Part shown: one piece after another, positions 7,722 through 15,590 of the stretch | Position numbering within the stretch: position 1 is the stretch's first letter | Layout: each line of letters opens with the position of its first letter | Assembly: GCA_017938205.1 (NCBI GenBank) | Contig: JAGBCA010000040.1 | Location: 1-39,138 of the forward strand | DNA length: 39,138 bases | Direction of reading: 5' to 3' | DNA from: Clostridia bacterium | Lineage (GTDB): Bacteria > Bacillota > Clostridia > Oscillospirales > CAG-272 | The notes under the pieces: model-generated | Database searches by the model: none | What the model saw: only the letters and a program-made list of their open reading frames with translations | Told to the model about the DNA's origin: nothing | Program-made: the position numbers and the translations under genes

Positions 7722-8948
7722 ATGAAAAAAACAGCGTTTTCGCTTTGCCTTTTGATCTGCACGCTGCTGCTTTGCGGCTGCTCTCTGATCCCCTCGGATT
7801 TTGCCACGAAGGCAGACCTTGAGGCCCTGAAGGAGCTGCAGACCTCCGCCGCAGGCGACGAGTATAATGTCACCATCAACGCCACGGAGGATGCCTCCCG
7901 TCTCGGTGCGGCCAAGGCCTTGCTCTCGGTGGTAAGCATCGAATGCGGCTTTGAGGAGCTTGTCTCCTCCGGCTGGTTCGGCTCGCCTCAGACCTCCCTG
8001 CGCGAAACGCTCTATTACGGCTCGGGCGTGATCTATCGGCTCGATAAGGAAAAGGGCGATGCCTTCATTATCACGAATTACCACGTGGTATACAACAGTG
8101 CCGCCACCACGGAGGATCACATCAGCGACGACATCAAGCTCTATCTCTACGGGCAGGAGAACGAGGCAGATGCCATTCCTGCCGAATTTGTGGGCGGCTC
8201 GGCCAACTACGACATTGCCGTTCTGAAGGTAACGAGCTCCGCCGTTCTGAAGCAGAGCATTGCCGCTCCCGCCACCTTTGCCAACTCGGACAAGGTCTCG
8301 GTGCTGGACACTGCGATCGCGATCGGAAACCCTGCGGGCATGGGCATTTCCGCCACGGCAGGCTACGTCAGCGTGGATAGCGAGGAGATCACTCTTTCGG
8401 TGACGAGCACGAGCTACGTGAGTATGCGCGTGATGCGTGTGGATACGGCAGTCAACGGAGGCAACTCCGGCGGCGGCCTCTTTGACGAAAGCGGATGCCT
8501 GATCGGCATCGTGAACGCCAAGATCGCAGATTCCGATATTGAAAACATTGCCTACGCGATCCCCTCCAACGTTGCAAAGCATCTGACCGAGAGCATCCTC
8601 TCAAGTGAGGATGGCGTTGCCACGCGTTGCGTTCTCGGCGTTGTTCCCTCCGTTTCCTCCTCCAAGGCGGTATACGATACCGAGAGCGGCAAGATCGCCA
8701 TTATCGAAACCGTTGCGATCTCCTCTCTCTCGGACGGAAGCTTTGCCGAGGGCAAGCTTTCCGAGGGCGACGTGATCCGCTCGATCACGATCGACGGCAA
8801 TACCATCGAGATCCAAAGAAAGTTTCAGCTGATCGAAAATATGTTTGCCGCACGCGTTGGAAGCACGGTGGTTTTCGGGATCGAGAGAAACGGTGTTGCT
8901 ATGAGCGTTTCCTTTACGATTACTGAAAATATGGTAACGATTATGTGA
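7722..8948 (+). CDS. HtrA/DegP-like trypsin-family serine protease, predicted lipoprotein
   Basis: A 408-residue S1C-type protease. Residues 1-20 are a lipoprotein signal peptide with lipobox LLCGC and modified Cys20, so the protein is probably anchored outside the membrane. The protease domain spans about 60-290 with the full catalytic triad: His121 in TNYHVV, Asp164 in NYDIAVL and Ser249 in GGNSGGGL. A single divergent PDZ-like domain follows (about 295-408, with LSEGDVIRSITIDG). Family role: quality control of misfolded envelope proteins. The ribosome binding site is AAAGGAG. The promoter region carries a possible TTGGCTATA-type half-site. The HAD gene starts 78 bases downstream. Confidence 0.92.
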   Translation: MKKTAFSLCLLICTLLLCGCSLIPSDFATKADLEALKELQTSAAGDEYNVTINATEDASRLGAAKALLSVVSIECGFEELVSSGWFGSPQTSLRETLYYGSGVIYRLDKEKGDAFIITNYHVVYNSAATTEDHISDDIKLYLYGQENEADAIPAEFVGGSANYDIAVLKVTSSAVLKQSIAAPATFANSDKVSVLDTAIAIGNPAGMGISATAGYVSVDSEEITLSVTSTSYVSMRVMRVDTAVNGGNSGGGLFDESGCLIGIVNAKIADSDIENIAYAIPSNVAKHLTESILSSEDGVATRCVLGVVPSVSSSKAVYDTESGKIAIIETVAISSLSDGSFAEGKLSEGDVIRSITIDGNTIEIQRKFQLIENMFAARVGSTVVFGIERNGVAMSVSFTITENMVTIM

Positions 8949-9026
8949 TTTTGGGATGTCATATTCGGCGAGAACGAAAACGATGTTTTTTTATATTATT
9001 CTTAGCATCACAAAGGATACATGACA

Positions 9027-9674
9027 ATGAAGGATTTGGTTTTTGATTTTGACGGAACGCTCGTGGACTCCATGCCCACCTGGGGCGGAAAGATGCTCCG
9101 CATCCTCATAGAGGAGGGCGTTTCTTATCCCGAAAATATTATAGAGATCATCACCCCCTTGGGGGATGCGGGCACGGCGCGGTATTTCCGCGAGACCTTC
9201 GGCGTGAAGGCCTCCTTTGAGGAGCTGATCGGCCGCATGGATGCATACGCTTTACCGAAATACCGTAACGAGATCCCCGAAAAGGAGGGCGTGGGGGACA
9301 CGCTACGCACCTTGAAGGCGCGGGGACACCGCCTTTTCGTGCTCACGGCCTCGCCGCACCATATGCTGGACCCTTGCCTTGCACGCCTGGGGTTCACGCC
9401 GCTCTTCGACGGCGTTTTCAGCTGTGACGATTTTTCCACAACGAAGGCCGATCCCGCCATCTACGACCGCCTTTGCGCACGCACGGGCTGCAAAAAGGAA
9501 AACCTCGTTTTCTTTGATGACAATCTCGGCGCCTGCGAAACGGCAAAGGCCGCCGGTGTTTTCACCGTCGGCGTATACGACGACTCCGGCAAGGCCTCCT
9601 TTGAACGGCTGAAGACCGCCACGGACAAAAGCGTTCTCGCTCTGTCCGAGATCTTGGATCTTGACTTATCATAA
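9027..9674 (+). CDS. HAD-superfamily hydrolase (phosphatase)
   Basis: A 215-residue soluble phosphatase of HAD subfamily IA. Motif I is DFDGTLVDS with the nucleophile Asp near the N-terminus, motif II is the Thr in FVLTAS, motif III the Lys before ENLVFFDD, and motif IV FFDDN. The cap domain is alpha-helical (about residues 20-90). It resembles phosphoglycolate phosphatase-like and beta-phosphoglucomutase-like proteins; the substrate cannot be fixed. AAAGGA lies 9 bases before the ATG at 9027; an in-frame ATG at 9021 is too close to that site. It ends 13 bases before the AGE epimerase gene, so a sugar phosphate substrate is plausible. Confidence 0.88.
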   Translation: MKDLVFDFDGTLVDSMPTWGGKMLRILIEEGVSYPENIIEIITPLGDAGTARYFRETFGVKASFEELIGRMDAYALPKYRNEIPEKEGVGDTLRTLKARGHRLFVLTASPHHMLDPCLARLGFTPLFDGVFSCDDFSTTKADPAIYDRLCARTGCKKENLVFFDDNLGACETAKAAGVFTVGVYDDSGKASFERLKTATDKSVLALSEILDLDLS

Positions 9675-9687
9675 GAGGAATTACGAC

Positions 9688-10968
9688 ATGAAAAGAAACG
9701 ATATCCGAAAGCTGCACGGCTTCTTTGAAAACGAATTAAGAAGCGGGATCCTTTCCTTCTGGATGCAAAGATGCGAGGACAAGGAATACGGCGGATTTTT
9801 AAACTGCTTTGATAACAAGGGCGAGAGGCTCGTTTCCTACGACAAATACACTTGGAGCCAGGGTCGCTTCGTTTGGATGTTCGCTAAGCTCTCCGCCACA
9901 CAGGGCGTAGACTTCAGCAAAGCGGAGCGCGCGGAATTTCTCCGCCTTGCAGAGCAGGGTGCAAAATTTCTCATGCGGCACTGCCTGATGGGCGAAAACG
10001 ATCTGCGCTGTGTGTTCTTAATGAACCGTGACGGCTCTCCGAAAAGAGTGGAGGGCTACGAGGCGCTTGATATGAGCATCTACGCGGACTGCTTTGCCGT
10101 GATCGGCATTGCACGCTATGCGCTTACGAGCGGTGACAGGGAGGCCTACGAATTTGCGAAAAAGCTCCACGCCTCCTGCGCTTCGCGCATTGAAGATGGC
10201 AGCTTTAACACCCTGCCCTATCCGCTCTCGAAAAAGTATCGCGCGCACGGCATCCCCATGATCATGTCCAACACGACAAAGGAGCTTTGCCTTGCGGCGG
10301 ATGCAATGGATGCACCGTACGGTGCGTATCTGCGTACGCTCGTGCGCGGCTACACCGAGGATATCCTTGACCACTTCGTGGACGAGCAAAGCGTGATGCA
10401 CGAGGTGATCCTCTCGGAGAGCAACGCCTTCTTTCCGCAGATCCTCGGCCAGCACATGAACCCCGGCCATACGATCGAGGATATGTGGTTTATGCACGAG
10501 GCGGGCGAGCTTTGCGGCGAAGCAAAATGGAACGAAAAAATTGCCGCCGTTGCAAAAAAAGCCTTCGAAAACGGCTGGGACGAGAAATACGGCGGCATTC
10601 TCCACTTCTCGGGCATCGAGGGCGGTGAGCCGCTCGGCGACTATACGGGCGTGGAGACCGAAAAAATGACCGATCAGCTCTCGGATTGGGGCAGTAAGCT
10701 CTGGTGGGTGCATTCCGAGGCACTCTACACCTCGCTTCTCTTCTATTTTGAAAGCAAAGATGCAGACTTCCTTGCCTGGTTTGAAAGGGTGTTTGCCTAT
10801 ACCTTCGATACCTTCCCGAGCAAGGATCCCGAGATCCGCGAATGGATCCAGATCCGCACCCGCGAGGGCGCACCGCAGGACAAGGTGGTGGCTCTCCCCG
10901 TCAAGGACCCCTTCCATATCACGAGAAACCTCGTGCTAATCCTGGAGCTGTTGCAATCCAAAATGTAA
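9688..10968 (+). CDS. AGE-family sugar epimerase/isomerase (N-acylglucosamine 2-epimerase-like)
   Basis: A 426-residue protein with the (alpha/alpha)6-barrel pattern of N-acetylglucosamine 2-epimerases and cellobiose 2-epimerases. Landmarks are SQGRFVWMFAKL near residue 60, the catalytic-region histidines in MHEVILSES and NPGHTIEDMWFMHEAG, and KLWWVHSEALY. Known activities of the family interconvert N-acylglucosamine/N-acylmannosamine, epimerise cellobiose, or isomerise mannose/glucose; which applies is open. The ATG at 9688 has AAGAGGAA 7 bases upstream; the longer frame would start at a TTG inside the HAD gene. It is followed by a strong terminator at 10997-11052 and probably forms a two-gene unit with the HAD phosphatase. 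Confidence 0.88.
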   Translation: MKRNDIRKLHGFFENELRSGILSFWMQRCEDKEYGGFLNCFDNKGERLVSYDKYTWSQGRFVWMFAKLSATQGVDFSKAERAEFLRLAEQGAKFLMRHCLMGENDLRCVFLMNRDGSPKRVEGYEALDMSIYADCFAVIGIARYALTSGDREAYEFAKKLHASCASRIEDGSFNTLPYPLSKKYRAHGIPMIMSNTTKELCLAADAMDAPYGAYLRTLVRGYTEDILDHFVDEQSVMHEVILSESNAFFPQILGQHMNPGHTIEDMWFMHEAGELCGEAKWNEKIAAVAKKAFENGWDEKYGGILHFSGIEGGEPLGDYTGVETEKMTDQLSDWGSKLWWVHSEALYTSLLFYFESKDADFLAWFERVFAYTFDTFPSKDPEIREWIQIRTREGAPQDKVVALPVKDPFHITRNLVLILELLQSKM

Positions 10969-10996
10969 TTATCCAAAAGCTCCTTATATAGCAAGA

Positions 10997-11052
10997 ACAG
11001 AGCCTTCTGTGATGGAATACAAGACCATCGCAGAAGGCTCTGTGTTTTATTT
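10997..11052 (+). terminator. Rho-independent terminator after the AGE epimerase gene
   Basis: A 19-base stem (10997-11015 with 11025-11043) has one mismatch and is followed by a T-rich tail. It separates the plus-strand epimerase unit from the convergent AbrB gene. Confidence 0.9.
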
Positions 11053-11073
11053 TTATAATAACTGCAAATATAA

Positions 11074-11253
11074 TCATTCCTTGCTTTCATTTTCGATCTT
11101 TATTAAGATGTACTTTGGTTTTTTGATCAGTAGTCCCTCGGTTGTATTTATAAGTGCAACCTCGCCCTGAAGATGGTACAATTCCCTGATCTCTTTTGGA
11201 ATCTGCAATCTTCCCAATTTATCTATTTCCTTTTTTACACCGATATCTTTCAT
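11074..11253 (-). CDS. AbrB/MazE/SpoVT-type small DNA-binding protein (pair 1)
   Basis: A 59-residue swapped-hairpin DNA-binding protein. The core VKKEIDKLGRLQIPKEIREL followed by V-x-L-I-N-T-x-E-G-LLIKKP is the AbrB fold signature. It is transcribed divergently from the XRE gene at 11359. The ATG at 11253 has AAAGGG 7 bases upstream; a longer version would begin in the operator region. A paralogue with the same D-x-LGR, PK, RE-x-Y and EG-x-LIKK pattern lies at 15650, again beside an XRE gene. Such proteins can be transition-state regulators or antitoxins; no toxin gene is adjacent. Confidence 0.85.
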   Translation of the reverse strand: MKDIGVKKEIDKLGRLQIPKEIRELYHLQGEVALINTTEGLLIKKPKYILIKIENESKE

Positions 11254-11280
11254 ACTTACACCCTTTAAATTTTTTCTTTG

Positions 11281-11340
11281 TCTTATCATAAGACAAAGTT
11301 TTCTTGAATTTAGTATATCATAAGATATGTCCTATGTCAA
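11281..11340 (-). promoter_or_regulatory. AbrB promoter with overlapping palindromes in the divergent abrB/xre region
   Basis: On the minus strand TTGACA (11335-11340), 17 bases, TATACT (11312-11317). The palindrome ATATC-ATAA-GATAT (11315-11328) lies between and over these boxes, and a second one, TCTTATCATAAGA (11281-11293), lies downstream. Both contain TATCATAAGA, as expected for two binding sites of one repressor. A clear promoter for the plus-strand XRE gene was not found. Confidence 0.65.
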
Positions 11341-11358
11341 GACAAAGGGAGATATTTT

Positions 11359-11598
11359 ATGGCAAGAATTATAGATACGGAGAAAAAGAATCTCATTGGT
11401 GAAAATCTTAAAAAGCTCCGCACACAGCGTAATATGAGTCAGCAGGCACTTTCGGATAAGCTGGAGCTTTACGGCGTGTACGTTTGTCGCGGCTCGGTTT
11501 CCAGAATTGAAGACTATTCCAGAACCGTAACGGATATTGAGCTTTATGCGATCGCAGACGTATTATCGGTGGATATCCACGAGCTTTTAAAGCAATAA
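11359..11598 (+). CDS. XRE-family helix-turn-helix regulator (pair 1)
   Basis: A 79-residue Cro/CI-like protein. The helix-turn-helix covers residues 12-60 (IGENLKKLRTQRNMSQQALS, then CRGSVSRIED), with the usual ending LYAIADVLSVDIHELLK. An unusual insert, LELYGVYVCRG, lengthens the turn compared with standard XRE domains but is seen in related small clostridial regulators. It is divergent from the AbrB gene across a 105-base region with palindromic operators and probably regulates that region. GGGAGA lies 8 bases before the ATG. A bidirectional terminator follows. Confidence 0.85.
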   Translation: MARIIDTEKKNLIGENLKKLRTQRNMSQQALSDKLELYGVYVCRGSVSRIEDYSRTVTDIELYAIADVLSVDIHELLKQ

Positions 11599-11641
11599 CA
11601 ATACGCAGGGGGCCTTCACATTCAGGTGTAACCGAATAAAA

Positions 11642-11684
11642 ACGCGGAGATGCTATTTTCACATAGCACCTCCGTGTTTTCTTG
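11642..11684. terminator. Bidirectional rho-independent terminator
   Basis: A stem of about 15 base pairs (arms 11642-11656 and 11663-11676, loop TTTCAC, one A-C mismatch) has T-rich tracts on both strands: TGTTTTCTTG on plus, and GTTTTTATT on minus. It ends the XRE transcript and the opposing small-ORF transcript. Confidence 0.8.
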
Positions 11685-11696
11685 TTATTAAATTTT

Positions 11697-11858
11697 TTAT
11701 GTTTTTTGCGGCGCATCGTCACGCTCGGCTTGCTCCTTCATTTCCTTTTCTGCCGCCTTGCGCGCTCTTTTTGAGGCAAGCCGCTTGATAAATTTATTAC
11801 CCCACCAATAAAGCATATGCCCCGAGGCGGTTTCAATCTTTCTTTTTTTATTTCTCAT
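11697..11858 (-). CDS. Small basic protein, 53 residues, unrecognised
   Basis: The reading frame starts at an ATG at 11858, with AAGGGA about 9 bases upstream, and ends at 11697. The protein is lysine/arginine-rich throughout, with a short aromatic stretch (GHMLYWWGNKF, residues 13-23) and a helical charged tail (RLASKRARKAAEKEMKEQAE). It lies 28 bases downstream of tcdA on the same strand and just before a terminator, so it could be the last gene of the araC-tcdA unit. No family recognised; a function cannot be given. Confidence 0.5.
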   Translation of the reverse strand: MRNKKRKIETASGHMLYWWGNKFIKRLASKRARKAAEKEMKEQAERDDAPQKT

Positions 11859-11879
11859 GATCCAAATTCCCTTATTTGG

Positions 11880-11896
11880 TAAACAATTATTTGCAA
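11880..11896 (-). repeat. Copy of motif TGCAAATAATTGTTT at the tcdA stop
   Basis: On the minus strand TTGCAAATAATTGTTTA. The bases TGC AAA TAA are the last codons and stop of tcdA. It is the same 15-base core as the palindrome at 5155-5176. Confidence 0.6.
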
Positions 11897-12591
11897 TTTG
11901 CTATATTTCTGATGATTTCGCCCGCCATCATAAGCCCCGCAACGGAAGGAACGAAGGACACGCTTCCAACCACTCTTTCGCCGTTTTCGGCGGCAGGGCG
12001 GATCGGTTCCTCCTTGGAATATACCACCTTCAAGTGATGGATGCCGCGCTTTCTCAGCTCCGTGCGCATCACACGCGCCAAGGGGCAGACCGAGGTTTTG
12101 GAAATATCCGCGAGCTCTAACATCTCCGGGTGGAGCTTATTGCCCGTGCCCATTGCGCTGATCAGCGGCGTTCCCGTGCGGTCGGCCTCACAGGCAAGCG
12201 AAAGCTTTGCGCTCACGTTATCGATCGCATCCGCTATATAATCGTAGGAAGAAAAATCAAATTCGCCGCTGTTTTCGGGAAGGTAGAGCATTTTGCGCAC
12301 CTCTACGCGGCATTCGGGGTTCACGGCGCGCACGCGCGCCCTTGCCACCTCAACCTTATCCTTTCCCACGGTGGAAAGATCTGCCACGAGCTGGCGGTTG
12401 ATATTCGTTATATCCACGACGTCCGCATCCACGAGCGTCAGAGCGCCGATGCCGCTGCGCGCAAGCGCCTCCACAAGATAGCTGCCAACGCCGCCGAGAC
12501 CGAACACGAGCACGTGGGCATTTTCAAGGCGCTTCATGCCCTCGGCGCCGAGCAGGCGTTCGGTGCGTAGATAGAGATCCTCTCTTCTCAT
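11887..12591 (-). CDS. tcdA: tRNA threonylcarbamoyladenosine dehydratase (E1-like)
   Basis: A 234-residue ThiF/MoeB/E1-like enzyme that uses ATP to cyclise t6A37 to ct6A37 in ANN-decoding tRNAs. Visible features are the nucleotide-binding loop GLGGVGS (31-37), LVDADVVD-x-TNINRQ with the ATP-contacting Asp and Arg, DAIDNV-x-AKLSL, and ISAMGTGNKLHPEMLELADISKT typical of TcdA/CsdL. It has no MoeB-type zinc CxxC pairs. Its ATG overlaps the AraC-gene stop as ATGA, so translation is coupled. It ends in a Cys-Lys-stop that forms part of the recurrent TGCAAATAATTGTTT motif. Confidence 0.92.
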   Translation of the reverse strand: MRREDLYLRTERLLGAEGMKRLENAHVLVFGLGGVGSYLVEALARSGIGALTLVDADVVDITNINRQLVADLSTVGKDKVEVARARVRAVNPECRVEVRKMLYLPENSGEFDFSSYDYIADAIDNVSAKLSLACEADRTGTPLISAMGTGNKLHPEMLELADISKTSVCPLARVMRTELRKRGIHHLKVVYSKEEPIRPAAENGERVVGSVSFVPSVAGLMMAGEIIRNIANCK

Positions 12592-13415
12592 CTTTTCTCC
12601 CTCTCCCTTCTGCTTTTCTGATACTCAAGGGGCGTTTGACGCATCTGCTCCTTAAACACCTTGCAAAAATAAGCACTGGAATTGAAGCCGCAGGAAAGCG
12701 CAAGCGCCGTGATGTTTCGCTCCCCATCATCCAAAGCACGGCAGGCCGCGCGCACGCGGATCATATTTATATAGGAAACGATCGAAAGACCGAGGTGCTT
12801 CGTGAACAAGTGGCACAGATGGTATTTGGAGATAAAAAACTCGTCTGCCAGCTGACCGATGCTGCGGATGCTTGCATAATTTTCATGAATATAGCGAACG
12901 ATCTCCTCCATGCGTCTCGGCGCGTGCTCCTCCTGCTCGCCGATCCTCTCCTTGTCCGAAAGGAGAAACAAGATCTCAAAGGTATAGCCGGCAAGCAGTG
13001 CCTCCTGCCCGCCCTGCGCGATCTGCCTGTCATAGCACACAAGCAGGGACTGAAAAAGCGCCGAAAGCCGCGCCGCATCCTCGCCCGCGGGGTGCAAGAC
13101 CGAAACGCCGTCAAGGCAGGAAAGGCTCTCTACGATCGCGGGTGAAAAATACCGCGAAAGATACCCTTCGTCAATATGCAAAAGCGTTCGGTGCGCAATG
13201 CCGCCAACGGTGCGGTGCAAAACGCACGGCGGGATCAGAACGATCTGCGATCCCTTTATCTTATAAAAGCGATCGCCGACGAAGTATTCTCTTTCTCCCT
13301 TCTCAAGAAAAAAGATCTCGTAATACGTATGGTCGTGCATTTCAAGCATTGAGCTTTTGCCGATGCGCCGATTCACGTAAATACCGAGGCTCTCCACGGA
13401 TTCATCCGAAGTCAC
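12588..13415 (-). CDS. AraC-family regulator with cupin sensor domain
   Basis: A 275-residue one-component regulator. Residues 15-110 are an AraC-type cupin (HDHTYYEIFFLEKGE, then GSQIVLIPPCVLHR), and residues 165-270 hold the double helix-turn-helix (IGQLADEFFISKYHLCHLFTKHLG and NITALALSCGFNSSAYFCKVFK). The start is a GTG preceded by a GGGGGG-type ribosome binding site 7 bases upstream. It is divergent from the GH4 gene across 185 bases and has its own consensus promoter (13445-13473); it likely senses a sugar released by this pathway and controls the GH4 gene. It overlaps tcdA by four bases, an unlikely functional partner. Confidence 0.92.
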   Translation of the reverse strand: MTSDESVESLGIYVNRRIGKSSMLEMHDHTYYEIFFLEKGEREYFVGDRFYKIKGSQIVLIPPCVLHRTVGGIAHRTLLHIDEGYLSRYFSPAIVESLSCLDGVSVLHPAGEDAARLSALFQSLLVCYDRQIAQGGQEALLAGYTFEILFLLSDKERIGEQEEHAPRRMEEIVRYIHENYASIRSIGQLADEFFISKYHLCHLFTKHLGLSIVSYINMIRVRAACRALDDGERNITALALSCGFNSSAYFCKVFKEQMRQTPLEYQKSRREREKR

Positions 13416-13444
13416 AGTGATCCCCCCCTTCGCTTTCTACTTTG

Positions 13445-13473
13445 ATTGTAGCGCAAAACGCCGCCGATGTCAA
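13445..13473 (-). promoter_or_regulatory. Sigma-A promoter of the AraC regulator gene
   Basis: On the minus strand TTGACA (13468-13473), 17 bases, TACAAT (13445-13450). The GTG start lies 30 bases downstream. Confidence 0.85.
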
Positions 13474-13555
13474 CGGATTTTTTGAAATAAAAGCGCAAGA
13501 TTTTTATATTTTTTTGTTTTTTGACAAAATATTGATAGATTTTTTTGGAAAGATG

Positions 13556-13564
13556 TGCTACAAT
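13556..13564 (+). promoter_or_regulatory. Extended -10 promoter of the GH4 gene
   Basis: TGCTACAAT fits the extended -10 pattern TGn-TATAAT. The best -35 candidate, TTGATA at 13532, is 21 bases away, too far, so activation by the divergent AraC regulator is plausible. AAGGAGA and the GTG start follow 22-37 bases downstream. Confidence 0.6.
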
Positions 13565-13600
13565 AGTGGCATAAATAAAAAGCACAAGGAGATTTTTTCC

Positions 13601-14980
13601 GTGATCTACGAAAACAATACTGTAAAAGATTTGAAGATCGCCTACGTTGGCGGCGGCTCCCGCGGCTGGGCATGGAACCTGATGAAGGACCTTGCAGGCG
13701 CAGAGGATTTTTCCGGCGAGGTTGCACTCTACGATATTGATTTTGAGGCAGCGAAGCATAACGAGCAGATCGGCAACGAGCGCGTTCCCGCAAAGAACTT
13801 CAAGTACGTAGCATACAAGACCATCGGCGAGGCGCTCACGGGCGCAGCCTTCGTGGTCGTTTCCATCCTTCCCGGCACCTTTGACGAAATGGAGAGCGAC
13901 GTGCACGCGCCCGAGAAGTACGGCGTTTGGCAGTCGGTGGGTGATACGGCAGGCCCCGGCGGTCTGATCCGCGCCATGCGTACCATTCCCATGTTCCAGG
14001 AGATCGCCCTTGCGGTGAAGGAATATTGCCCCAACGCTTGGGTCATCAACTACACCAACCCCATGGCCATCTGCGTGAAGGCGCTTTACAAGGCATTCCC
14101 CGAGATCAAGGCCTTCGGCTGCTGCCACGAGGTATTCGGCACGCAGAAGCTGCTCTCTGCCGCTCTGAAGGAGATCAAGGGCATCGATGGCGCAACGAAG
14201 GACGATATCCGCGTTGAGGTTACCGGCGTGAACCACTTCACCTGGCTGACCAAGGCACAGTACAAGAATATCGACCTCTTCCCCGTTTACGCCGAGTTTG
14301 CCGCGAAGCACTATAACGAGGGCTTCTCCGAGAGCGGCACAGGCAACTGGCTCAACGATTTCTTCGCTTGCGGCCACAAGGTGAAGTTCGACCTCTTCCA
14401 AAAGTACGGCGTGATTGCCGCCGCAGGTGACCGCCACCTGGCAGAGTTCATGCCTCCCCACGCATATCTCAAGAATCCCGAGCAGGTGAAGAGCTGGCTC
14501 TTCGGCCTTACCCCCGTTTCGTGGAGAAAGCAGGCACTTCTTGATCGTCTGCAGAAGAGCGAGGACTACCGCAGTGGCAAGGAGGAGTTTACCCTTGACA
14601 TCACGGGCGAGGAGGGCGTTCGCCAGATGCGTGCGATCCTCGGCCTTTGCCCCTTCGTTACCAACGTAAACCTTCCCAACATGGGCCAGATCCCGAACCT
14701 TCCTCTCGGCTCGATCGTTGAGACCAACGCCGTATTCGAGTCCGGCAACGTAACTCCCGTATTCGCAGGTAACGTGCCCGAGAGCATCTATCCTCTCATC
14801 GTGACCGCGAACAAGGAGAACGACGAAATCGTGGACGCTTGCTTTGAGCGCAGCCTCGACAAGTGCTATAAGGCGTTCGCCGCAAACCACGCCCTCGTAA
14901 ATCTCTCCGATGCAGAGAAGAAGGCACTCTTCGACGAGATGGTTGCAAACACCAAGACCTACCTCGGCGAGTATAAATAA
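13601..14980 (+). CDS. GH4 family glycosidase, CHEV type (probable alpha-galacturonidase)
   Basis: A 459-residue NAD- and Mn-dependent glycosidase. The dinucleotide loop is VGGGSRG (16-22); YTNPMA (151-156), CCHEVFG (174-180) and GVNHF (209-213) form the active site, with Cys175 and His212 as expected metal ligands. GH4 enzymes with CHEV at this place, such as LplD, are alpha-galacturonidases, while CHS-type members act on alpha-galactosides or alpha-glucosides; I assign galacturonidase by this motif. The start is a GTG at 13601 with AAGGAGA 8 bases upstream; the open frame extends upstream through the promoter. It is divergent from the AraC gene and ends at a perfect terminator. Confidence 0.9.
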   Translation: MIYENNTVKDLKIAYVGGGSRGWAWNLMKDLAGAEDFSGEVALYDIDFEAAKHNEQIGNERVPAKNFKYVAYKTIGEALTGAAFVVVSILPGTFDEMESDVHAPEKYGVWQSVGDTAGPGGLIRAMRTIPMFQEIALAVKEYCPNAWVINYTNPMAICVKALYKAFPEIKAFGCCHEVFGTQKLLSAALKEIKGIDGATKDDIRVEVTGVNHFTWLTKAQYKNIDLFPVYAEFAAKHYNEGFSESGTGNWLNDFFACGHKVKFDLFQKYGVIAAAGDRHLAEFMPPHAYLKNPEQVKSWLFGLTPVSWRKQALLDRLQKSEDYRSGKEEFTLDITGEEGVRQMRAILGLCPFVTNVNLPNMGQIPNLPLGSIVETNAVFESGNVTPVFAGNVPESIYPLIVTANKENDEIVDACFERSLDKCYKAFAANHALVNLSDAEKKALFDEMVANTKTYLGEYK

Positions 14981-14998
14981 TTCCATTCGATCATAATC

Positions 14999-15040
14999 GC
15001 GGCAGGGATGCCGGCAATGCATCCCTGCCGCAGCTTTTTT
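14999..15040 (+). terminator. Rho-independent terminator after the GH4 gene
   Basis: A perfect 13-base-pair GC-rich stem (14999-15011 with 15019-15031), a 7-base loop and a T6 run (15035-15040), 18 bases after the stop codon. Confidence 0.95.
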
Positions 15041-15055
15041 ATTTCAAATCATATA

Positions 15056-15151
15056 TTGGCTATAAGCCATTATTATATTCTTATAGCCAATTCATATTTT
15101 TGCTCTTTCCATCTATAATATTGGCATAGATACTTTGCCAATATTATTGGC
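15056..15151 (+). promoter_or_regulatory. XRE gene promoter with multiple TTGGC/GCCAA operator candidates
   Basis: Promoter: TTCATA (15091-15096), 17 bases, TATAAT (15114-15119). Operator candidates: TTGGCTATAAGCCA (15056-15069), TTCTTATAGCCAA (15078-15090) just upstream of the -35 box, TTGGC-N11-GCCAA (15121-15141) over the start point, and the perfect 15-base palindrome GCCAATATTATTGGC (15137-15151) before the ribosome binding site. The same half-sites occur upstream of the AbrB gene at 15.6 kb, so one repressor probably controls both. Confidence 0.7.
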
Positions 15152-15167
15152 TTTTATGGAGGGGCTT

Positions 15168-15515
15168 ATGGACAACCTGACACTCGGTAAAAGAATACGC
15201 GAAGCAAGACGGGCAAAAAAATTCACACAGGAATATCTGTCTGAAAAAGCAGGTATTGCTCCTTATTATCTCGGAGAGATCGAACGCGGCATAAAAGCCC
15301 CCAGTCTAAAAGTCTTTATCGCCATCACCGAAGCCCTTAAAGTTTCTGCCGATTCACTTCTACGGGATTCTATCACAGCAGGCAGCCTTTGCATCAACAA
15401 TGAAATCTCTGAACTCCTCGACACACTCACGCCAAAACAAAGAGCCTGCGCGGTGGATGTTCTCAAGGCCTATATCCGCGCCATTCAATCTGCCGGAGCG
15501 AACGAGAGCGTTTAA
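15168..15515 (+). CDS. XRE-family helix-turn-helix regulator (pair 2)
   Basis: A 115-residue regulator. Residues 5-60 are a standard XRE domain (LGKRIREARRAKKFTQEYLS, then APYYLGEIERGIKAPSLK), and residues 65-115 form a helical C-terminal part, perhaps for dimerisation, with ISELLDTLTPKQRACAVDVL as seen in clostridial XRE proteins. The ATG at 15168 has GGAGG 5 bases upstream; the longer frame starts in the operator. The gene is AT-richer than its GC-rich neighbours. The dense palindromic sites upstream suggest autoregulation. Confidence 0.88.
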   Translation: MDNLTLGKRIREARRAKKFTQEYLSEKAGIAPYYLGEIERGIKAPSLKVFIAITEALKVSADSLLRDSITAGSLCINNEISELLDTLTPKQRACAVDVLKAYIRAIQSAGANESV

Positions 15516-15590
15516 AACGCCCTCGTTTTTGTTTTTCTTTCAAAAAAAATTTGAATGCAACAAGTTTCGACATTTTTCTCCGTTTTGTTA

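Noticed and set aside
13442-13600. Upstream extension of the GH4 frame
   Set aside because: It would translate the promoter region; the GTG at 13601 has an ideal AAGGAGA site and gives a normal GH4 N-terminus.
13412-15022. Minus-strand open frame of 536 codons opposite the GH4 gene
   Set aside because: It runs antisense to a fully conserved GH4 enzyme and through the AraC/GH4 promoters; no family match visible.
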